NCBI GenBank assembly: GCA_039812685.1
Contig: JBDIBB010000192.1
Coordinates: 1 to 6,732, forward strand
Direction: 5' to 3'
Source of the DNA: JBDIBB01 sp039812685
GTDB lineage: Bacteria; Acidobacteriota; Vicinamibacteria; Vicinamibacterales; JAFNAJ01
Length of the DNA: 6,732 nucleotides
The translations under genes and the position numbers were made by a program. Positions within the stretch are counted from its first letter, which is position 1, and every line of letters begins with the position of its first letter. Positions 1 to 5,139 of the stretch are shown piece after piece. A model generated the notes under the pieces. The model had not been told where the DNA came from, did no database searches, and saw only the letters and a list, made by a program, of their open reading frames with translations.

Positions 1-144
1 AGTGCTCGAGAGCCCTCCCACCCGGGAGGTGTCGCCCTGGCGAGACGCCTGAGCGCTTGCGTCCGGCGGTGCACCAAGGGAGGCGGTGACGAAGATGGCC
101 GAAACCAACAGGAGGGACGCGGCTCGCGTGTTCAGCAGGGACAA
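1..144 (-). CDS. Secreted protein, N-terminal part only (runs off left edge)
   Basis: Reading leftward from a TTG at 144-142, 48 codons stay open to the window edge. The start rests on a GGAGG (155-151) placed 6 nt before the TTG. The product has a typical Sec signal peptide: an N-region MSLLNTR with one arginine, a hydrophobic core ASLLLVSAIFVTASLGA (residues 9-25), and a likely signal peptidase I site after APPDASA (about residue 31). The mature part begins QASRQGDTSRVGG and is polar. About 38 of 48 codons end in G or C, as expected for a gene in this genome. No lipobox cysteine is visible, so it is not an obvious lipoprotein. The mature domain lies outside the window, so the function is unknown. 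A 246-bp gap with its own promoter candidate separates it from the methyltransferase gene, which suggests an independent transcription unit. Confidence 0.72.
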   Translation of the reverse strand, partial: MSLLNTRAASLLLVSAIFVTASLGAPPDASAQASRQGDTSRVGGLSST

Positions 145-150
145 GTAATT

Positions 151-155
151 CCTCC
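151..155 (-). promoter_or_regulatory. Shine-Dalgarno for the TTG-started secreted gene
   Basis: The minus strand reads GGAGGAATTACTTG: a full GGAGG core with 6-nt spacing to the TTG at 144-142. This site decides the start, because no ATG or GTG in the right frame lies close by and the signal-peptide N-region begins exactly here. Confidence 0.65.
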
Positions 156-173
156 GGCGCAGAACCCCCGGCT

Positions 174-208
174 TCCCTATCGGCAGGCGGCGCTGTCGTC
201 GATAGGGA
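174..208. repeat. Perfect 9-bp inverted repeat in the leader of the secreted gene
   Basis: TCCCTATCG at 174-182 pairs exactly with CGATAGGGA at 200-208 around a 17-nt loop. The stem contains four A/T pairs, so it is not simply a product of high G+C. In the minus-strand transcript it would end about 18 nt before the GGAGG of the secreted gene. It could be a leader hairpin acting on mRNA stability or translation, or a DNA operator for a dimeric regulator. The sequence alone does not separate these. Confidence 0.5.
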
Positions 209-271
209 CGCTGGCACCACGTGTCCCGCCGCTGGGCGGCACCACCCGGGCCGGGCCGAAACCGACCCGGC

Positions 272-301
272 ACTGTAGTAGGAAACGACGGGCACGGTCA
301 A
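272..301 (-). promoter_or_regulatory. Sigma70-like promoter for the secreted gene
   Basis: On the minus strand TTGACC (301-296, 5 of 6 to the -35 consensus) is followed after 18 bp by TACAGT (277-272, 4 of 6 to the -10 consensus). The predicted transcription start is near 265, giving a leader of about 120 nt before the TTG at 144. The TTTCC and TACTAC stretch just upstream of the -10 is unusually AT-rich for this DNA. This is a motif match only. Confidence 0.42.
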
Positions 302-390
302 CGGCACGGCAGGCCGCCGCGATCGGTCGCTCCGGCACCAGGTCGTGCACCATCCGGGGACGTTTCCGCGACGAGCCGTGGCCGGTGCGA

Positions 391-1071
391 TCAGGAAGCG
401 CCGCCCCCGCCCCGCCTCGGCCGCCGCGCCCGCACGTAGTAGCCGCTCGTCATGATGGCATGCGCGATGGGGGTGCCACGGCTGTCGCCATACTGCGCTG
501 TCAGCAGGAACGACAGCCGTCGCACCACCCGGGCCACCACGTGCCACACGCCCCGCAGCGGCCGCCAGCCCAGCGTCTCGGCCTGGATTCCCAGCCGCTG
601 CACGAGGATGGCGATCGTGCCCATCGGGTCGGCCTCTTCCACGATCTCCACGTCCTCGAACGCCCGCAGCAGGTGCTGCAGCCCGTAGCGGGTGTAGCGG
701 AAGAAGTCGCCGGGCGCGTCGTGGATGGGAAACAGGAACCTGGTGGTCAGCAGCAGCGTGCCCCCGTCGCGCAGCACGCGGTGCATCTCGTCGACGCCGC
801 GCTGCGGGTCGGGCAGGTGCTCCAGCACCTCGGTGCACAGCACGGTGTCGAACGTGGCATCGGGGAAGCAGAGTGCGAGCGCGTCGCCCACCACCGCCAC
901 GCCGTGCGCCCGCCGGATGTCGAGCGCCACGCGCCGGGGGAAGAGCGACGCGTAGAAGCCTGCGCTCGATCCGAGGTCGAGCGTGAGCGCGCTGCTGGCA
1001 TGCGATCGCAGGAACCGTTCGAGCGGCGGGCGCGTGAGCTTCGCCGTCAGCCGCCGCCCGATCCGCTTCAT
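391..1071 (-). CDS. Class I SAM-dependent methyltransferase (Methyltransf_11 type)
   Basis: Predicted 226-residue cytosolic methyltransferase with the Rossmann-like fold. The SAM-binding motif I is LDLGSSAGFY (31-40), a variant of the usual DLGCGTG. The acidic residue closing beta-2 is D51 (ALDIRR), GDA at 62-64 is motif II, FDTVLCTEVLEHLPD at 74-88 covers beta-4, and LRDGGTLLLTTRF at 100-112 covers beta-5. The segment PIHDAPGDFFRYTRYGL (115-131) is typical of methyltransferases in surface-glycan loci, and the tail ends GYYVRARR as many relatives do. I chose the ATG at 1071 because the longer open frame to 1212 adds arginine-rich sequence overlapping the upstream gene. The ATG lies 22 bp after the radical SAM stop and follows GTGGGGGCG, a weak ribosome site, so translation may be coupled. 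It is the last gene of the operon. The substrate is unknown; a sugar hydroxyl or a small metabolite would fit the context. Confidence 0.88.
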   Translation of the reverse strand: MKRIGRRLTAKLTRPPLERFLRSHASSALTLDLGSSAGFYASLFPRRVALDIRRAHGVAVVGDALALCFPDATFDTVLCTEVLEHLPDPQRGVDEMHRVLRDGGTLLLTTRFLFPIHDAPGDFFRYTRYGLQHLLRAFEDVEIVEEADPMGTIAILVQRLGIQAETLGWRPLRGVWHVVARVVRRLSFLLTAQYGDSRGTPIAHAIMTSGYYVRARRPRRGGGGAS

Positions 1072-1093
1072 CGCCCCCACGCGACGGTCCCGC

Positions 1094-2041
1094 TCACAGG
1101 ATCTTGGTGATCCACAGCGGCGAGTCCTTCTTCGGCAGATCGCACGACTGGCAGATCGACGGCCCGCCGTGGTCGAGGTGCGCCCGGCGCACCTCGCGGT
1201 ACCGCTCGCCATTCCAGATCTCGGCGATGGTCGAGGTGCGCAGGTCGCCGAGGATCTCGCGGCCGTCGAAGTCGGCGCAGCACAGCGACACCCGCCCGTC
1301 CCAGAGCACCGTGAAGGTGAGCCACAGGCGGTAGCAGGGGAAGTTCACGCTCGACTCGGTGTGCAGCGTGCCGGCCCAGTTGTGCAGGTCGGTGACGTGC
1401 ACCTTGTCGGCGCGCGCGCGCCACCGCTCGATGAAGGCGTGCTCCTCGTCGGAGTTGTTCTGGCGCACGAAGGAGAGAATCAGCTTCGGGTGCGTGCGCC
1501 CCAGCTCCTCGCGGATGCGCAGGATGCGCTCGACGGCCGCCATCACCTTGTCGTACTTCAGGCCGACGCGCGTCGTCTCGAACACCTCCCGGCCGGCGGC
1601 ATCGAGGCTGATGTTGATGGCGTCGAGGCCGGCTTCGATCATCCCGTGCGCGACGTCCTCGGTGATCAGCGACCCGTTGCTGATCACGCCCACCTCGGGA
1701 ATGCCAATCTGCTTGGCGTAGCGGATCTTCTCGACCAGCTTGCGGTCGACGAACGCCTCGCCGTAGTTGTGCATCCGCACGTGGCCGATGCCGAGCGCCG
1801 CGCACTCGTCGGCGACCTTCCGGAACAGGTCCATCGACATGATGCCCAGCGCGCGCCCCATCTCGTCGCGGGGACAGAAGACGCACTTGGCGTTGCAGAT
1901 GTTGGTGGCCTCGATCTGGACGATCTCGGGCAGGACCGGCGACCGCTCCCGGCCGAGCGCGAGGAGCCCGCGCTTGACGAGCCGGGCGTGGCGCGTGAGC
2001 GCGCGCGCGGTCGCCGCGCGCGCGGTGTGCTTCAGGGACAT
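1094..2041 (-). CDS. Radical SAM/SPASM domain protein
   Basis: Predicted 315-residue radical SAM enzyme. The cluster motif CX3CX2C is CNAKCVFC (C49, C53, C56) inside IEATNICNAKCVFCPRDE. SAM-binding landmarks follow: NYGEAF (92-97) as the GGE-type motif, GVISNGSLIT (118-127), and NISLDA (143-148). The C-terminal part looks like a SPASM auxiliary-cluster domain with C236, C254, C255, C297 and C300; the WDGRVSLCC segment and the closing CQSC are characteristic. Such enzymes bind a [4Fe-4S] cluster that makes the 5'-deoxyadenosyl radical, plus at least one auxiliary Fe-S cluster. Relatives modify peptides, sugars or cofactors, and many in glycan loci are unassigned. No precursor-peptide gene or RRE domain is visible nearby, so a sugar or lipid substrate is favoured by context only. 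The ATG at 2041 is the only usable start before the motif. Its GGAGG lies unusually far upstream, and a strong hairpin follows the start codon. Confidence 0.92.
   Translation of the reverse strand: MSLKHTARAATARALTRHARLVKRGLLALGRERSPVLPEIVQIEATNICNAKCVFCPRDEMGRALGIMSMDLFRKVADECAALGIGHVRMHNYGEAFVDRKLVEKIRYAKQIGIPEVGVISNGSLITEDVAHGMIEAGLDAINISLDAAGREVFETTRVGLKYDKVMAAVERILRIREELGRTHPKLILSFVRQNNSDEEHAFIERWRARADKVHVTDLHNWAGTLHTESSVNFPCYRLWLTFTVLWDGRVSLCCADFDGREILGDLRTSTIAEIWNGERYREVRRAHLDHGGPSICQSCDLPKKDSPLWITKIL
1409..1422. repeat. 14-bp self-complementary alternating GC tract
   Basis: GGCGCGCGCGCGCC is a perfect palindrome without a spacer inside the radical SAM gene. It encodes the RARA stretch in WRARADK, so it is probably a by-product of arginine and alanine codons in G+C-rich DNA. 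Confidence 0.5.
2000..2024. repeat. 11-bp perfect G/C hairpin just inside the radical SAM start
   Basis: CGCGCGCGCGG (2000-2010) pairs exactly with CCGCGCGCGCG (2014-2024) around a 3-nt loop. In the mRNA this lies about 18-42 nt after the A of the ATG, covering codons for roughly residues 6-14 (TARAATARA). It is also an alternating purine-pyrimidine tract able in principle to form Z-DNA. Confidence 0.75.
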
Positions 2042-2056
2042 GAAGGCTGCTGCAAT

Positions 2057-2061
2057 CCTCC
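2057..2061 (-). promoter_or_regulatory. Distant Shine-Dalgarno of the radical SAM gene
   Basis: GGAGG on the minus strand lies 15 nt before the ATG at 2041, well beyond the usual 5-9 nt. It sits 8 nt after the epimerase stop, so ribosomes ending there could reload. In frame, an ATT lies directly after it, too close to serve as a normal start. Confidence 0.4.
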
Positions 2062-2069
2062 GGTGCGCC

Positions 2070-3053
2070 TCAACGGACGCCGGCGCCGGCGCGCGCCGTC
2101 GTCATCGACGCGATCACGCGGCTGAGAATGCCCTCGAGATCCACGGTGGGCTCGTAGCCGATCGCCGCGCGCACCTTCGTGAGGTCGGGCACCCGGCGCG
2201 GCATGTCCTCGAAGCCCGCCTCGTACGCCCGATCGTAGGGAATCGTGACGATGGGCGAGGACGAGCCGGTCATCGCCTTCACCAGCTCCGCGAGCGCGCG
2301 GATCGACACTTCCTGCCCGTTGCCCACGTTGTAGACCTGGCCCACCGCGGCCGGGTGCGCCATGAGCGCGATCAGCGCCCGTACCACGTCGCCCACGTAG
2401 GTGAAGCTGCGCGACTGGGTGCCGTCGCCGAACACGGTGATCGGCTCGCCGTCCAGCGCCTGCCGCACGAAGTTGGGGATCACCATGCCGTAGCGGCCGG
2501 TCTGCCGCGGGCCCACGGTGTTGAACAGCCGGACCACCACCACCGGCAGCCCGCGCTCCTTCCAGTAGGCCAGCGCCAGGAACTCGTCGAGCAGCTTGCT
2601 GCAGGCATAGGCCCAGCGATGGCGCGTGCTCGCGCCAAGCACCAGGTCGGCGTCCTCCCGGAACGGCACGGCCGCGCTCTTGCCGTACACCTCGGAGGTG
2701 GAGGCGATGAGCACCGGCCGCTTCTTCTTGGCGGCGTGCGTCAGCACCACCTCGGTGCCGTGCACGTTGCACTCGATGGTGTTGACCGGCTCCTCGACGA
2801 TCTTCTTCACCCCCACGGCCGCCGCCAGGTGGTAGACGACGTCGGCGTAGTCGACCATTTCGGCCAGCAGCGGCTCGTCGATGACCGAACCGATGCGGTA
2901 GGAGAAGCCCGGCGTGCCGCGCAGGTGCAGGATGTTCTCGATGGCGCCCGTCGAGAGGTCGTCGAGCACCTGAACCTCGTGCCCCTCCGCAAGCAGGGCA
3001 TCGGCGAGATGAGAACCGACGAAACCGGCGCCGCCGGTGATGAGTGCGCGCAT
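2070..3053 (-). CDS. NAD-dependent sugar-nucleotide epimerase/dehydratase (extended SDR)
   Basis: Predicted 327-residue extended short-chain dehydrogenase, the normal length for the family. The N-terminal NAD-binding motif is TGGAGFVG (6-13), with D31-D32 (VLDDLSTG) closing beta-2 and positioned to hold the adenosine ribose. HLAAAVG (75-81) is the conserved loop after beta-4. The catalytic set is STSEVYG (118-124) with YACSK (Y149, K153). RLFNTVGPRQTGRYGMVIP (175-193), FGDG (208-211) and RSFTYVGDVV (215-224) match the nucleotide-sugar part. The wording is close to UDP-glucuronate decarboxylase (UDP-xylose synthase) and to UDP-glucose or UDP-HexNAc 4-epimerases, so the precise reaction is left open. 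The ATG at 3053 starts directly with MRALITGG, the standard N-terminus. It is the first gene of the three-gene operon; the radical SAM gene follows after 28 bp. The reading frame stays open far upstream, but that extension is antisense to the membrane-protein gene and is not coding. Confidence 0.93.
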   Translation of the reverse strand: MRALITGGAGFVGSHLADALLAEGHEVQVLDDLSTGAIENILHLRGTPGFSYRIGSVIDEPLLAEMVDYADVVYHLAAAVGVKKIVEEPVNTIECNVHGTEVVLTHAAKKKRPVLIASTSEVYGKSAAVPFREDADLVLGASTRHRWAYACSKLLDEFLALAYWKERGLPVVVVRLFNTVGPRQTGRYGMVIPNFVRQALDGEPITVFGDGTQSRSFTYVGDVVRALIALMAHPAAVGQVYNVGNGQEVSIRALAELVKAMTGSSSPIVTIPYDRAYEAGFEDMPRRVPDLTKVRAAIGYEPTVDLEGILSRVIASMTTARAGAGVR

Positions 3054-3102
3054 TGGAAGACCTGGTCCCTCGAAGCGTGGCGGGCTGGGGGCCGAAACGG
3101 GA

Positions 3103-3111
3103 ATTGTAGCA
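3103..3111 (-). promoter_or_regulatory. Extended -10 promoter candidate for the epimerase operon
   Basis: The minus strand reads TGCTACAAT: an extended -10 TGn followed by TACAAT (5 of 6 to consensus), in one of the few AT-rich patches of the window. No good -35 element is seen 16-18 bp upstream, which an extended -10 can tolerate. The transcript would begin near 3096 and have a leader of about 43 nt before the ATG at 3053. Confidence 0.42.
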
Positions 3112-3131
3112 AACCGCCGCCGGGGTAGACT
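3104..3131 (+). promoter_or_regulatory. Promoter candidate giving a near-leaderless transcript for the membrane protein
   Basis: TAGACT (3126-3131, 4 of 6 to the -10 consensus) ends 9 bp before the ATG at 3141, with a weak TTGTAG (3104-3109) 16 bp upstream as a possible -35. Transcription would start near 3138, leaving almost no leader. The absence of any Shine-Dalgarno before this ATG fits a leaderless start. The -35 would overlap the -10 of the opposite promoter. Confidence 0.28.
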
Positions 3132-3140
3132 CGACTGCCC

Positions 3141-5090
3141 ATGCCCCGCCTCCTTATCCGAGCCCTCGCGATGGCAGCCGCCGGCGCAATGGCCGGCCTG
3201 GCCGGCGCCTGGATCGCCCACGCCCGCCACCCCGGCGTCGTGTGGGACCTGGATCGCGACCTGCCGGCGGTGACCAGAGGATTCCACCCGGTCGAACGCG
3301 ACGGCGAGCGCACCTTCGCGTGGACGGCGGCGACCGCCACCTTCCGGCTCGACGGCGCCCGGCGCGGGGGGGCCTGGACGTGCACGGTCCGGCTGCGGGG
3401 CGCGCGGCCCGCGGACCGGCCCCAGCCCCTGGTCCAGATCGGCGCCGACGGCATGGCCGAGGCGGCGCTCACCGCAACCAACGACTATCAGGACGTCACC
3501 GTCACCGTGCCAGCCCGGCCCGGGCGCGCAGGCCTCGCGCTGACAATCACCGCCGACCCGGTGATGGTGCCTGGTCCCGACGATCCGCGGCCGCTCGGCG
3601 TCCAGGTGGATCGCATCGCATGCGCCCCCGACCGCTCGGGTCTCGCCGTGGCGCCCTGGCGCGCGCTGGCAGCCGCGGCGGCCTCGGCCGGGCTGTTCGG
3701 CGCCGGCGCGGTCACGGCTGGCGCAGGCCTGAGCGTTGCGCTCGCCCTCACGGCTGGGCTGGCGCTGGCGCAGGCCCTCCCGCTGACCGGCAGCGTGGGC
3801 CCGTATTCCGCCTACCCGGTGACCGTCGCCTGGCTGGCGCTGGCGGTGGCGCTGCTGATGACGATCGCGGCCGCGATCGCGCGCTGGCGGGGTCGCGTGC
3901 TGCACCCGATTGCCGCCGGCGCCCTGGCGTTCGTCTGCGCCGCGGCGCTGCTGGAGATCTACGGCCTGCTGCATCCAGCCAAGCCCATCGTCGACGCGCT
4001 GTTCCAGGCGCATCGCCTCGAATGGGTGCTCGACCGACGCTGGTTCTTCACGCAGCCCATGCCCGACGGCGTGCGGTTCCCCTACGCGATCGCGCTGTAC
4101 GTGGTGGCGGCGCCCTGGACGCTCTTCACCAGCGACTACGTCAGCCTCCTCCGCATCGTCGTCGTGGCGGCACGCGCCGTCGCGGCCATCGCGATGTACC
4201 CGATGGTGAGGCGCGCCGGCGGCGAGCGGATCACGGCGGCCCTGACCACCGCGATGGTCTATCTCGTGCCGCTGCCCTACCTGAACATCGGCAACGCGAA
4301 CCTCACGTTCGTGTTCGGCCAGGCGGCATCGATGTGTGCCCTGGCGGCCGCGGTGGCCTGGCGCGTGGAACGGCGCGTGACCGCCGCCATCGGCCTCTTC
4401 GCGCTGTGCGCGCTGGCGTTCCTGTCGCACGTAGGCGTCTTCCCCGTGCTGCTCGCGGCGCTCGTCCTGTTCGCCGCGCTGCTCTGGTGGGTGGAGGCCG
4501 GCCGCCGGCGCGCGGCCGTCGTGCTGCTCGCCGTGGCGGTGGGCGCGGCGGCGTTCTCCGTGGCCGTCTACTACGGCCGCTTCAGCGAGGCCTACCAGTC
4601 GCTCGACCGCGTGAAGGCGCGGGCGGCGTCGATCGTCGGGACGACTGCCGCGGGGGATGGCCGCGCGGCGCCGGAGGCCGCGGCGCGGTCCGAAGGCCCC
4701 AGCCTGGCCGGGCGCGCGGTGAGCGCCGTGCTTCGCATCGCGAGGGCGACCGGCTGGCCACTGGTCGCGCTGGCCGCTGTTGGCGCGTGGCGCGGATGGC
4801 GCGACCGCGCCCGCGATCGGGCATGGCTGGCCGCCGTCGCCATCACGGCCGCGACGCTCGTGTTCCTCGCATCGGCCGTGGCGGCGCCCGTCGAGCCGAG
4901 GTTCCAGCGCTACACCGACGAGTTCATCGATCGCCTCGGGTACCTCGCGCTGCCGGCCGCGGTCGTGCTCGCGGCGCGCGGCGCGGCCTGGCTCATGCGG
5001 ACGGACTGGAGCACGGCCCTCGTGTCGTGGGCGCTGCTGGTGGCGGCAGGGTGGGGCGCGGCAGAGGCGTGGATGGCCTGGCTGCAATGA
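3141..5090 (+). CDS. Polytopic membrane protein, probable GT-C-type glycosyltransferase
   Basis: Predicted 649-residue inner-membrane protein. A signal-anchor-like helix (about 7-26) is followed by a soluble, beta-rich region (about 31-168) with landmarks GFHPVE (47-52), RTFAWT (57-62) and PDDPRPLGVQVDRI (146-159). This arrangement is seen in large membrane glycosyltransferases of several high-GC phyla. From about 172 to the end I count some 14-15 hydrophobic segments. The loop after about residue 278 contains D285 in KPIVDALFQAHRLE, then WFFTQPMPDGVRFPYAIALY (301-320), which resembles the acidic first loop and following helix of GT-C/GT39 enzymes that use lipid-linked sugars. The pattern RFQRYTDEFIDRLGYLALPA (587-606) also fits this class. 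A hydrophilic loop spans about 478-530. The ATG at 3141 gives the complete signal-anchor. The family is recognised from architecture only; a polymerase, ligase or unrelated transporter is possible. Its stop is 49 bp from that of the convergent glycosyltransferase. Confidence 0.85.
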   Translation: MPRLLIRALAMAAAGAMAGLAGAWIAHARHPGVVWDLDRDLPAVTRGFHPVERDGERTFAWTAATATFRLDGARRGGAWTCTVRLRGARPADRPQPLVQIGADGMAEAALTATNDYQDVTVTVPARPGRAGLALTITADPVMVPGPDDPRPLGVQVDRIACAPDRSGLAVAPWRALAAAAASAGLFGAGAVTAGAGLSVALALTAGLALAQALPLTGSVGPYSAYPVTVAWLALAVALLMTIAAAIARWRGRVLHPIAAGALAFVCAAALLEIYGLLHPAKPIVDALFQAHRLEWVLDRRWFFTQPMPDGVRFPYAIALYVVAAPWTLFTSDYVSLLRIVVVAARAVAAIAMYPMVRRAGGERITAALTTAMVYLVPLPYLNIGNANLTFVFGQAASMCALAAAVAWRVERRVTAAIGLFALCALAFLSHVGVFPVLLAALVLFAALLWWVEAGRRRAAVVLLAVAVGAAAFSVAVYYGRFSEAYQSLDRVKARAASIVGTTAAGDGRAAPEAAARSEGPSLAGRAVSAVLRIARATGWPLVALAAVGAWRGWRDRARDRAWLAAVAITAATLVFLASAVAAPVEPRFQRYTDEFIDRLGYLALPAAVVLAARGAAWLMRTDWSTALVSWALLVAAGWGAAEAWMAWLQ

Positions 5091-5139
5091 ACGGCCGCGG
5101 GATGCGACTCCCTGTGCGGATGGCCAGGGTCGTGACCGG

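Larger units (their letters stand above)
145..390. other. Intergenic region: promoter and structured leader of the secreted gene
   Basis: No credible gene lies between the methyltransferase stop and the secreted-protein start. The stretch holds a minus-strand promoter candidate (272-301). It also holds three perfect inverted repeats: 174-182/200-208 (9 bp), 226-230/235-239 (5 bp, 4-nt loop) and 250-255/266-271 (6 bp, 10-nt loop). A short direct repeat GGCACGG occurs at 291-297 and 303-309. None of the hairpins is followed by a T-run on either strand, so none looks like an intrinsic terminator for the operon upstream. Short G/C stems arise easily by chance here; the 9-bp one is the least expected. 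Confidence 0.5.

Noticed and set aside
14..63. Three adjacent small hairpins (14-29, 32-43, 44-63) considered as a structured RNA.
   Set aside because: They lie inside the coding part of the secreted gene, their stems are only 4-6 bp, and such stems are expected by chance in DNA this rich in G+C.
95..148. A 17-codon plus-strand frame (MAETNRRDAARVFSRDK) after GGGAGG, considered as a leader peptide.
   Set aside because: The spacing of 11 nt is poor, and the same bases code on the minus strand for a well-supported signal peptide with a better ribosome site.
130..190. Faint resemblance of CAGAACCCCCGGCTTCCCTA (161-180) to the 3' end of bacterial RNase P RNA.
   Set aside because: The rest of the RNase P core is absent, and the position within a promoter and leader region of the opposite strand explains the sequence better.
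1072..1212. An N-terminal extension of the methyltransferase to an ATG at 1212.
   Set aside because: It would overlap the 3' end of the radical SAM gene by over 100 bp and is arginine/serine-rich, unlike the family. The ATG at 1071 gives the usual length.
983..3128. Long plus-strand frames opposite the radical SAM and epimerase genes (983-2125 and 1767-3128).
   Set aside because: They are antisense shadows: composition is H, R, V, D, A repeats without motifs, while the minus strand carries complete enzyme motifs over the same bases.
2070..5087. A continuous minus-strand frame of about 1000 codons that would fuse the epimerase to a long N-terminal extension.
   Set aside because: The extension is antisense to the membrane-protein gene. 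It is a low-complexity mix of R, G, H, A, Q and P with no fold-like pattern, and the epimerase begins naturally at MRALITGG (3053). Third-position G/C bias on the plus strand removes stops from this frame.
5091..5139. Possible bidirectional terminator between the convergent genes.
   Set aside because: Only 4-bp (GGGA/TCCC, 5099-5112) or shorter stems are found and no T-run follows on either strand.
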